The notes below the pieces were generated by a model, which saw only the letters and a program-made list of their open reading frames with translations, made no database searches and was not told the origin of the DNA. DNA of 64,000 bases, from positions 32,094,289-32,158,288 of the forward strand of contig NC_054869.1 of NCBI RefSeq assembly GCF_018320785.1, written 5' to 3'. The DNA is from Cheilinus undulatus (lineage: Eukaryota > Chordata > Actinopteri > Labriformes > Labridae). The position numbers and the translations under genes are program-made. Positions 40,676-50,232 of this stretch are shown in pieces (positions within the stretch are counted from its first letter, which is position 1; the number at the start of each line of letters is the position of its first letter).

Positions 40676-40721
40676 TGATAGCACCTTACAGCTAAATGCT
40701 GCAAGGTGCTATCATCCATTC
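40676..40721. other. Intronic hairpin built from a snx18 exon-1 segment
   Basis: GATAGCACCTT-a-CAGC (40677-40692) pairs with GCTG-c-AAGGTGCTATC (40698-40713) around a 5-nt loop, with one mismatch in the stem. The right part, 40698-40721, is identical over 24 bp to 43139-43162 in snx18 exon 1. The left part, 40677-40700, matches the reverse complement of 43131-43154 at 22 of 24 bases, the differences being two transitions. The exon segment encodes [10 protein letters not shown] at residues 403-412. Confidence 0.9.
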
Positions 40722-42553
40722 CCTGAGACATTTAAGATAATGCTAATTCCCAACTCAACAGAAAAAAAATGTCTAGGTCTATGCATCTTTTGACATTATC
40801 ATACAAGGTCTGATGTGAAGCATGGTCTGATGGCCCTTAGCCACAAAAGAGTGGCCACCAAATACTCTCTGGAAGTGGCCCGTTGTGGCCACAAAGTTTT
40901 ATCCTAACACTAGGAGCCGACACCAGAAAGCATAAACAACACTTCCACAAGTATCCTGATTTTTCCACACTAGCAAAGGCAGATGTCCAGGGTCTTGAAG
41001 CAGAGAAAGAGATTGAAAAGAAAGACAGACTGACTGTAACAAGATAGAAAATAATGTAAGTATGCAAATAAATCTTGTTTTTAACTTTGAATAGCCAAAG
41101 ATGAGAATTTGCAATGATTCTGTAAATGTCATTTCATTGACTGATGTGTCAATGTGAAAGAGGGGGGTGTTAAGTGGCATTTTGTCATCATAATTTTGTG
41201 TTTCTATGAAAGTCACATGTGTTGGTTATGGAGCTAATGTGCTTAGATTCATGTCTACCCATGAGGAAAAGTTACATATTTACCTTTAACACAACTAAAA
41301 GAAATATCCTCAACAATAGTTATAGCTCTAGTCACCATAGCAATTTATGGTTTGTCAGTCAGTAGCAGAGAGCACAGGAGGACTCTCTGATTGATGGGAA
41401 AAAAAAATATTTTCCCAGGCAGATCTGTGAACCATGTGAGGTCAGTGGGTCAGAGCAGTGGGACTGTATTTAATGCACTGAATGATAAGGATTACTTCAT
41501 ATCATCCTTTAATGTTGTGTGTATGTAAATATGTACCCTATTTGTTGTTCTACATGGTATTATCTCGGGCTGACTTTTCTATTTTAAAACAGATCAATCA
41601 GTTTATGAAGGGCTGGTATACTAATACAAAAAATATTCAGAAAACTGTCAGTCAGGTATCACCCTCAGGAGGAACGTGCTGGTTGTATTAGCATGTTCAT
41701 ATTGATTTCTCTCCCCAACAGAGGGAAGTGATTATGCCACATTCTCTCTAGTGTAACTTTGCAGCACTTTGTGAAAGTGACATTTTGCCACACAATGAGA
41801 ACAATCATTGAGTTAGGGTCATGTGGGAGGATGGCCTAAATCAGTGTAACATTGACTTTCTGTGCAAAGAAACTCTCGGATAATCATTTATGATGGATTC
41901 TACATATAATCCTCTGCTGACTTTTTTAAATTGAAAAGCCAGGTAGAGGATCCTCTTTCTTCTGGGCACTCATATGTTGTACTTCCTCCTGTGTAATGGA
42001 AAATCAAACAGCCAAACGGAAGCTGCCTGTTTGATTCAGCAGGTGGGACAAACAGGGGCAGAAGCATGTCATCTGATTTCCAAAGGCAAACACGACATAT
42101 TTGTTTTGCAAAGTGGCATGAGCTGTAGCTGTTTCCTGGCTGCTGTCTGCTATCTGCTATCTACAAAACTTGCTGAAAAAAAAAAAAAACATAGGTTGTC
42201 CTTTTATGACAAGCAGACACACTTTTATATTTACTTTAAGTATTTGAGTTTGAGTATTTGAGTTGAGAAAAATCTGTGGTATAAAATGAGCCATGGAGGG
42301 TGGACTTATTATCCCAGAGCAACCATATGGTTGTATTTTATGTGTCTATTTGTGGTGAATTTACATGACCTGGAACATTGAGGTTATGAAGCACTTTTGA
42401 AGTTTTTGCTAAGATTTGTGCCCTGGTGGTTTTTTTTTTTCAGCCTCTTTGGAGGAGTTTGGATATATGCCGAATGCCGATCTTTGGGTCTCTTTGTTAT
42501 CTTACTTTTGAAAAACAAGTGGAGTTAAAGGGTGGTGAGTGATGTGAGCTATA

Positions 42554-42591
42554 CTATACTATAGTATAGCAATATAGTACTACTATATTGC
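42554..42591. repeat. Two overlapping palindromes
   Basis: CTATACTATAGTATAG (42554-42569) is a perfect 16-bp palindrome. It shares its last base with GCAATATAGTA-C-TACTATATTGC (42569-42591), which has 11-bp arms around a single base. Confidence 0.9.
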
Positions 42592-42830
42592 TGCAATTAA
42601 ATTCATAAATCCTGTACATCTCAGTTTTAAGAGTCCTTTGTATTCTTCAGTTAATCAGATATTTGATGTATCATCATTTGATTGTCATTTTATAAATCTT
42701 TCACAGATTTGCTGTATTGTCATACCATTATTATGGGTCGGGCATTGCATATCATATTATGAGTTACCCTGTGTTTCCCATTCCTTTAAATTAGTGAGAG
42801 AAAATACATCGTGTAAAATGTTAAACACAG

Positions 42831-42848
42831 TGTTGTTGTTGTTGTTTT
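42831..42848 (-). repeat. Short (CAA)n run next to the snx18 donor
   Basis: On the transcript strand the donor GTAAAA runs directly into about five CAA units. The run lies within about 6 nt of the exon boundary, so a change in its length would alter the sequence just downstream of the 5' splice site. Confidence 0.7.
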
Positions 42849-42850
42849 AC

Positions 42851-44366
42851 CTTTCTGGACATGGATGATATCTGGGTAGTTTGCCAGGTGTCCTTGGTAA
42901 AGCGCTAACAAATCCATGATAGGGTCAAGATCCTTCCCTGGCTGCTCGGCAAAATACTCTCCAATGGCTTCATATGTGTCCCCAGTGAAGGAGATGGCCT
43001 GGTTGAGTCCAGCTGAGTAAACCTGCTGGTCCATCTCAAAGGCCTGGCTTAGGACCTTAAATGACAGACCCACTTTCAGATACTCCTTCTTAAAGCCAGT
43101 GATCTGCTTGCGAGCAAACTCATTGACAGTAGCGTTTAGCTGCAAGGTGCTATCATCCATTCTCTTAGTGAAAGTCTTGAATCCGTCTATTTTGCTCTCC
43201 ACCTCCTGGAAATCAAGGGGAGCAGCAGGGGTGCTGATGGTGAGGAAGAAGTTAGCACCAACCATCTCATCCTTCTCTGCCTTCCTCTTCCCCTGCTTCC
43301 AGGCCTTCTCATCTGAGCTGTTGCAGGTGAGGAAGTGTTGGAAAACATCACATCTGGCCAGGACAGGGTGACTGACCATGTGGTTCATCCACCATATGAG
43401 GCCTTTCCTCCGCTTGGAGATGAAGTCCTCCTCGAAACGGCCTGTGGCCTGCTTCTCTGGGATGTGGGGCACTGAGATGACAGGGAATTTCTCCACAAGC
43501 CGAGCGTACAGCCAGTCAAAATGTTTGTACCTCCTGTTCACCTGGGTTTGAGTGTGTGTGGGGGTCAGCTTGTATGAGATGTAGCTTTTCATGCCTTTGA
43601 ACTTTGTCTGTTTAGTGGGGTCATCAATCGTACAGGTGAACGGATATGGGTTTTCCTGCCACTCAGGACCATACTGACCCATCACCACACAGATCTTATC
43701 CCCATCTTTCACAAATCCTGCAGCCTCCCCGAGCACAAACGCCTCTCCCCCTGACTTCACAAAGGTAGAAAACCTGTTCAGGTTCCTACTGACTGTGGCA
43801 GAACTCTTTGCTTGCTGTGCGTTACCTCTGGACATTGAGGATGTTGTCACTCTGTAAGTTGATGGACCATTGCCTTCATAGTCATGATACCTCCCTCCAA
43901 GAGTCCCTGGTTCATCTGCAACAGTGGAGCTGTCATCCCAGTCATCATCCCAGTCATCATCACTGCCAGGACTGGGCTGGTAGAAGTGCTGCTGCTGTGG
44001 ATGCTGCTGTGCTGCTGGTGGTGGAGAGAAAGTGGTAAAAGCAGGTGCAGACGGTTTAGAAAAGTTACTCTGAGGCTTATTTGAGCCTTCAAACCGTCCG
44101 GATGGGATGTTGGCATATCGGGAATCCGGGTAAGTGTCCCCAGATGTGCTGCAGCTGTTGTTGTTGAACGTGGAGGCGGCGTCGTTTCTCAGTATCTCCA
44201 CGTAGGAAGCGGGGAACAAACCCCTCTCCCCTTTACTGTTCGCCCCCTCAAACCAGCCGTCAATGTCCTGCTCGCTGTACAAAGTTAAAATTTCATTCTC
44301 CCTCACCGACACCTCCCCGGGGTTTTCAGAGTTGAAGTCGTACAGCGCCCTGGCTCTGAGCGCCAT
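42851..44366 (-). CDS. snx18: Sorting nexin 18, coding exon 1 (SH3, linker, PX, first part of BAR)
   Basis: This exon encodes residues 1-505 plus the first base of codon 506 of a membrane-remodelling sorting nexin of the SNX9/SNX18/SNX33 family, which acts in endocytosis, endosomal trafficking and autophagosome formation. Visible in order: an N-terminal SH3 domain (about residues 1-60, with ALYDF and the [10 protein letters not shown] end); a Ser/Pro/Gln-rich linker holding an acidic Trp motif, [10 protein letters not shown], at 136-145; a family-conserved stretch, [20 protein letters not shown] (188-207); a PX domain (about 241-349) with the phosphoinositide-binding RRYKHF at 278-283; and the start of the BAR domain. 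The start is fixed by an in-frame TGA two codons upstream and by A at -3 and G at +4. The exon ends at AAAG before GTAAAA, in phase 1. The linker is shorter than in the human protein (628 residues from memory). SH3 and PX sequences fit SNX18 better than SNX9 or SNX33. I cannot tell whether this is the a or b teleost paralogue. Confidence 0.96.
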
Positions 44367-44800
44367 GATTCACCACAGCTGGAAGCAGACCAGGACAGCG
44401 GGCTAACTTACGGCAGCCTGACCGGGGCAGGAGGGAAGAGCAGCGGGCAGCCAGGCTAGCTCAGTCAGCCCACAGCCCGAAACTCCTCCTGAAACTCCGC
44501 GTACAAACTTCCCGCAGTGTGAGAAAATATGTTGTTTATATCCCTCCCTGCGTGGTCCTTATTCCGTGTACTGACCTGAGAGGACACCGCGGTTGTTTTT
44601 AATGCAGCGGTAGCAGTGTGTGAATCTGGGGTGAAGGTATTTACCGCTACAACAACATTAATCCGAGCCCTCCAGTCTCCCTCCGATATCAGTCGGACGC
44701 TTCTGCCTTCACGCGCTGCGCAGCAACCGCACGTCGACCAGGCTGAATAATCGAGGGCGGAGCTACAAGATGCTGCATTCCACCCAGACAGCACAAATCA
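44367..44800 (-). promoter_or_regulatory. snx18: snx18 5' UTR and probable promoter
   Basis: The stretch just upstream of the snx18 ATG has more GC and CpG than its surroundings. It contains a GC box (GGGCGG at 44755-44760 on the plus strand) and an NRF1-like CTGCGCAGC at 44716-44724. No TATA box is obvious, which fits a CpG-type housekeeping promoter. The transcription start is not determined. An ORF on the same strand (44465-44794) lies in this GC-rich stretch and has no recognisable domain. Confidence 0.55.
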
Positions 44801-45829
44801 ACCGTCTGTGAGCGACACATCAGTGCTTCTCACCACTTGTTGAGTATTTTATCCTTGATAACACGAAACAAACCACACAGACTCCGCAGTTTGACGAGGA
44901 CTTTATGTCCCACTTAGGAGGAGTTTATCTCTGAGAAGGGAGGTAACTGAAGAGGACTACCAGGAGTTAGCAGCTAGTGCCATCAAAAATTGACCTTATT
45001 TTACAAATAAGACAACAAACAAGTGTTTTATTCATAAAATACCCCTGACTAAATAAACCTACTGCATATTTTTATTATTTTTATGAACAGGTTATGCCAT
45101 TGTACACCTGTAGGGGAAAGCTAATCAGCTTTACAAACTCTAAAAAGGAAACTGTCATCACAATTAAATAATGAAGCTTGGTTTTAATTTTTAAAATATT
45201 TTCTACTGTTGATTCCATTGTCTCTTTTACAGTTTCTATATTCCTGTCATTTATTCAGCTGTTTTGCTTATGTTTGTTTAGCGGAATTTTTTTAATATGC
45301 ACGTGCATGTGTCCATGTGAACATATGTAGGTGTATGCATGCATATCTTGTGTTGTGATGGATATCTTTTTTTTTTCTTTTCTCACTCTTGACTTTATAT
45401 TACACATTTTTTAAGATGTTTAGAATTTGATTTATGTGTGCAAAATTTGAATTAAAAACAAGTTGGTGTCTAGATAGGAAATTACAGATTTGTATAGCCT
45501 TATCCAATACATTTATTCTTTTTTATAAAATCGTTCTCAATTTTATTGCAAGTCACAATGAATGTATGAGCTAATGCCAAAATAACCTTTTTCATACTGA
45601 AATGAACATTTATTTCATTATTTTCTTATTTCATTCATGATTCATTTTTTATATCTGCCTTAGAATAGATATACTTTGTTTTGTTGTTGTCAGCAGGGCG
45701 ACAAATAAGTAATTAAATTCATCAAGATTACTGTTAAGTCACGTCTTATTATAAACAACCTGGCTGAAGATCCACATTCTCTTGTTGTTACTGCACATTG
45801 AGGAAAGACCATATTTCACTGTGAAAGCT

Positions 45830-45984
45830 GCTTCACTATTTAAAAAACAGCTACTCAGTACTTTGAGTAAACTTTGAATGAGTTACTTTTTACTTTACTT
45901 GAGTGGATTTATAGACCAGTACTTTTAACCAGAGTAATTGTATTTTTAATTGAGTACAGTAATCAGGCACTTTTTCCACCTCTG
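45830..45984. mobile_element. One end of a hAT-like repeat
   Basis: The sequence runs through AGTACTTTGAGTAAACTTTGAATGAGTTAC to CACTTTTTCCACCTCTG at 45984. This matches the well-known CAGAGGTGGAAAAAGTACTC end of fish hAT repeats in inverse orientation. No partner end was found on the left. Confidence 0.55.
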
Positions 45985-46510
45985 GTTGTCAGTTTTCTTG
46001 TCTAAAGTTTTCCATCACATGATAAGCTGTCAGCTAAAGTAAAAAGGTCTAAAACACAATTTCTGTCCTGATGAGTACATGATGATCTTTAACAAAGACA
46101 GTCCTGAAGTTCCAGTTAAAAGGTAAAGATGTCAGCCTACATAATTATTTCAAATTTCCACTCCCCATTGATCAGGGAACACTATGATAAAACTGGGCCA
46201 AAAACTACATTTTATCTTGGCATAGTTTAAAATAAGCAGTTAAAATATGCCAGATTAACCTGGACCCATGCCAACCTTTCCACCCATCTTTTTCATGTGA
46301 AATGAATGCCATTCAAAATATGCTGACATCATGCTGACTGGTGCACAGCATCATCCTTAAACCCATAAATTGTTTTAGTTCATACCTGAGTAGTCTAATC
46401 ACTTGGTTTGTCATCTCTTTTCAGCCCAGTGTTTTTAAGTAAGATATATACAATCCACTGACCTATAAATACATAGGATACATTTCTTAACTATTTATGT
46501 GGGTGGTAAT

Positions 46511-46924
46511 CAGGGCTTGACATTTAAACTGGCCAACTAGCCAAATGCGGGTGGATTTCAGCTGTGGCAGGTACCAGATTGACTTCAACTAGCCACTTTG
46601 GCCAGTGGCATTTATCAGTGTCACAACCTCAGCATTCTCTGGTGGATATTTGAGTAAAAATTAGATGAAATCAGCTGCATTTCTGATTTTTTGAGTGAAG
46701 TTAACTAAAAGTCAATGTCTTAATAATAGTATAAACTTAGTAGCCATTAAAGAAAGAAATGGAGTATGTGTTTCATCTCATAACAAACATACCCACTTTG
46801 GCATGTAACACATAGTTTCTAATCAACACAACTGTGGCCAATGGAAATGCTCGGTGGCTACTAACTTTTCATAAACAAGTAGCCACATTGGCCAGTGAGC
46901 AAAAAAAGTTAATGTCAAGCCCTA
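46511..46924. mobile_element. hAT-type MITE with perfect 8-bp target duplication
   Basis: The ends are CAGGGCTTGACATT (46511) and the inverted TAGGGCTTGACATT (ending 46924). GTGGTAAT occurs on both sides (46503-46510 and 46925-46932). Subterminal GGCCAACTAGCC and CTAGCCACTTTGGCCAGTGGC motifs repeat inside. The length is 414 bp and there is no coding capacity. An 8-bp duplication with CAGGG ends is the mark of the hAT superfamily. Confidence 0.9.
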
Positions 46925-46932
46925 GTGGTAAT

Positions 46933-49789
46933 GCAGTCTTAAAAATGAATAGCTAAGTGTCTGGTAGGGTTTTGTTTCTTAAAGACATGCAGAGAAATAT
47001 CTGTACCACAAACTTATTGTGCATATCCATCATGGCTCTGAGTTTGTTCAACGCATGAGTTTATTCTATGAGGATATTATTCCCTTTCTGTTTGTACTTT
47101 TCAGTCAGAAATTATTCTTTGCTTAGCACACATGACACACATCCACAGTCACACATATGTAATTTATGGGAAAAAGTGGCTGGTTTTGGCATAAAGCATC
47201 TCAAGAGCTGTCTGTCAGAAAAACCTGCGGTGAGGCCTGTTTTATGGAGCTGCTAAGTTATAACAGCAATAAATGCTGCATTTAAAGCCCTTTTAGCTGT
47301 GCTGCTTTTTTCAATGCAAAGAAAATAAGCATGATTGAAACACTGACTCATTCTGATAACTGAACGTTTTTGCCATGTTATTAAGAAAAAACATTGTAAA
47401 ATATTAATATTTCATAGAACAATCTTTAGAACTGTTCTGTTCTCTAGTTTAAATGTTTAAAAATAAGGTGAGCTTCTCTAAAAACAATGAATAAATCCAG
47501 ACTGAAAGATATATCTCACAAAATCTAGTAGGCTAATACTTAATGACTTGCATAAACTGATTTGTGTTTATGTATTATTGCTGTTTGTAATCAGTGTTAT
47601 TTACTCTGAGGCAGATAAGCAACCACCCACGATGGCCTGGTTGGCATCCTGTTACATCAAAGCATTTCCTATGGGAGACAGTTGAGGCAGAAAACACGGC
47701 AGTGCCTTTAATAAATATTTTTTCTGGTGGATGCTGCCCCCTTGTGGCTGTTCTGGGTTCATCTAGGCAGGAGACTTCAATATCAGGATCAGAACTAAAT
47801 TCATTGGCCGAGTATGAGCAGATGAAGAATTTGAGTTTTGAGGCCAATAAAGTTTATTTTCTTTTTAACTGTTCCATTTATTTCTCTTGCATATGACTTA
47901 TCATCTTAATCACTGAGCACAGAGCAGACACCTGGGTGGTCCATGACTTATCTTGTCTTTCCATTTGTAAAATTGCCCATGCAGCTACAAATAGCTCCTG
48001 ATGCATATGTATGAGAAGAATTTAAATTTTCTTTTGACAAAATATCTTTGGAACAGATTCCTTTACACCTTTCTTTAAATCAACCATATTGGCATATTAC
48101 TTAAAGCCACCAGAGGTCTCTCCTCCCACATTACACCATGGTCAGATATCCTGATGAGAACAGCACTCTTAAATCTAATTTACACATGCTTGGATAATCC
48201 GCACATTGAAGAAAATGCATAGAATCCTCTTGTGTCTTGTCAACATCCTTCATACCTGCCACAGCTCCGCAGAGAACATCTAGTTCATCCTCTGCTTAAC
48301 AGCATTCAGGGAGATTTCCTTTATAGCACAGCACATAAAATATTAAAGTGGAGTGTGATCTCCAGGGAGCAGGATTACATCAGTGTGCAGCCTGCATCAC
48401 ATTAGCAGATTTGTGATTTATTTTATTCCTCTAATCAGTGGGAGTATATCTTATAAGTGCTCGTCTGGGGTCCCTATTTTCTGGTAATGTTACACATTTG
48501 CCCTGTTATTCTGGTCCTGTCTTGTGTGGTTGCAGTTGAATTAAAAAGAGGGCTTCTGTGCAGACGTTGTATAGTGTTAGTCAAACGAATATTTTTCTGG
48601 GGTGTAGTGGATAGATGATAAGCCTAAGGCTCTTCATTAAGTCAGATGTATTTCCAGTATGTATTTTTAGAGAAAAAAAAAATGCATATCCTTTCCTTTC
48701 CTGTTTTTAGGCATTCATGGCTAGGAGGAATCAGACGTTGACTTGGAACTGTGTTTGTACTGACTGTGTCATCTTTTTTCATTCATTATGTATTTTGTAA
48801 TGTACAACATCAGAATCTGCTGCAGTTTTTGCCACTTCAAGCTTGGTAATACGGAAAATGTAACGGCATGAAGGCCCATGATCCTATTTCTCGATGTGGT
48901 GCTGATTTATCAGGTCAAAACAGAAACAGAATCCTTTTGATATAACAGAGAGTCATCAAGTTGTTCAGTACCCTTTAGAATGTTAGCAGCCTCTGTCATA
49001 ATAGTTTGTAATCTTGTTTTTAAGAGGCCTCTTTTATGGAACATCATACATGAGTCAGAAATATACACACATACTTAAACAGGATCCTTTGGACATGCAT
49101 TAATGGGGAGATATCAGGATAAAGGAGCTGCACACAAAGGTGAGCCCAAGCAGTTTGGGGTTTAGTGCCTTGGTAAAGGACATAAAGGCAGTGCTCAGAA
49201 GGTGAACTGGCACCACTCCAGCGACCAATTTAAGATGTATTTAGATTAAGTTTATTGTCATATGCACAGTAAAGACAGTCTATACCATGGAAAGGAAATT
49301 TACTCGGCCACTCTCTCTTGAAAAAGATGATAAAAAACATCACAGAACAAAGTAAACCTCATAAAAAAAGTTTTAAAAAATTGATAAAGTTACACATGTT
49401 GTACAATAAGGTGAATTTGCAGCTGAACCATTGCACAGATAAGGTAGCAGGTCTAAAAATAAATACTTTTGTCTGTAGTGGAATTTGAGCTAATGACTTA
49501 AATGTATGTTTAACTATAAAAATTTTTATTTTTTATTTTTGCTTAGAAAAGGTCTTCTGCCTCTGTAATGCTCCAGATTTTAAACCTCTGGCCCTATAGG
49601 CCACGTGTATGTCAATATGTAGAAGTAACAAAGTATTTTCTACGGGGCAAAGTGAGCGATAACCGATATCATTTTAAGTAACTATAAGCACGTAAGACCC
49701 AAAGCTTTTTTGTATTTTAGAAAAATGAAAATAAAAACAAACAAAAAAACACGACGGATAAAATGTTAGAAAACCTCATCAAACTGAAA
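46933..49789. other. Intergenic between snx18 and arl15, no gene recognised
   Basis: Small ORFs (47068-47256, 47575-47896) show no domain. In mammals, as I recall, the small heat-shock gene HSPB3 lies in this interval; no alpha-crystallin-domain ORF is seen here. Confidence 0.5.
49205..49400. repeat. Possible repeat fragment
   Basis: AAGTTTATTGTCATATGCACAGTAAAGAC with ACCATGGAAAGGAAATTT resembles the TTTATTGTCAT..ATGGAAATTT tail of common fish retroposons. It is preceded by a diverged GGGGTTTAGTGCCTTGG stretch. I could not set the ends. Confidence 0.35.
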
Positions 49790-50220
49790 ATAGCCACCAT
49801 GTGTTTGGTCATGTGACCACGCTACGTGCCCAGGACGACGTACGTGACGTAGCTCGTTGTAGGCTTCGCCAGTTTCCTCAACCAAACACTCAACTGATAA
49901 TTGTGTGATAAAACTGGAAGTCAGCCTGTGGACGAAGGGGCACTCTATTCAGAAAAAGCACACGAACCCTGCGGCCCTAATCGTGACAGACAAACTCGGT
50001 CGTCTTTGCAGTGAAACAGGCTTACTAGGTGAAGAGGACGGCGAAAAAAATCCTACTTTTAAACCCAACCAAAGGCTGCTTTTTATTTTGCTCTGGCTGT
50101 CGAAAGGCGGGGAATACAAAGCGACGTGTGGTCAAATCCAGTAAATTTTGGACTCTTTCAAGCAAAAACGGGATTACTACAAAGTGTTGTCGGGCTGCAG
50201 TGTCTATTCAGCGATAGTAC
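49790..50220 (+). promoter_or_regulatory. arl15: Probable arl15 promoter and 5' UTR
   Basis: This is a CpG-richer island in AT-rich surroundings, ending at the proposed ATG. Near its left edge it has an E-box/M-box-like GGTCATGTGACC (49808-49819) and a cluster ACGTACGTGACGT holding a CRE-like TGACGT (about 49837-49851). No TATA box is evident. The rest is presumed 5' UTR; its short ORFs are not conserved proteins I recognise. Confidence 0.5.
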
Positions 50221-50232
50221 ATGGATTATCTG
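50221..50232 (+). CDS. arl15: Probable ARL15 first coding exon (Met-Asp-Tyr-Leu)
   Basis: ATG GAT TAT CTG is followed at once by GTGAGTAA, a near-ideal splice donor in phase 0. An in-frame TAG two codons upstream makes this ATG a true start. Met-Asp-Tyr-Leu matches ARL15, whose N-terminus contains MDYLCFRALCC. ARL15 is an ARF-like small GTPase linked to endomembrane traffic, adiponectin secretion and magnesium transport. About 400 bp of GC- and CpG-richer sequence precedes the ATG, and the gene diverges from snx18, as I recall for mammals. Four codons alone would be weak evidence; promoter, donor and synteny together carry the call. The GTPase exons are not in this window, which is expected given the very long first intron of ARL15 in mammals. 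Confidence 0.62.

Larger units (their letters stand above)
29362..42850 (-). other. snx18: Single coding-region intron of snx18 (about 13.5 kb)
   Basis: On the minus strand the intron runs from GTAAAA at 42850 to the AG at 29362-29363. Most of it is low-complexity AT-rich sequence without recognisable coding exons. Recognisable contents, listed separately, are a Tc1-type MITE with a (TA)n tract (34249-34853), a possible repeat at 37164-37385, a hairpin derived from exon 1 (40676-40721), a pair of palindromes (42554-42591) and a short (CAA)n run beside the donor. ORFs of 60-108 codons inside the intron have no domain I recognise and are best regarded as chance. Confidence 0.9.

Noticed and set aside
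40676..40714. MicroRNA precursor
   Set aside because: The stem is about 16 bp with a 5-nt loop, too short for Drosha/Dicer processing, and the arms are explained by exon 1 similarity.
40554..40793. 79-codon ORF containing DSTLQLNA, resembling SNX18
   Set aside because: The similarity comes only from the short exon-derived hairpin arm. The rest of the frame is unrelated and has no splice or start support.
43099..44084. Several plus-strand ORFs opposite snx18 exon 1
   Set aside because: They are shadows of the long conserved coding exon and have no family resemblance.
44800..49790. hspb3 between snx18 and arl15
   Set aside because: I looked for a single-exon small heat-shock ORF here because of mammalian gene order. 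None of the ORFs reaches the needed length or shows an alpha-crystallin motif.
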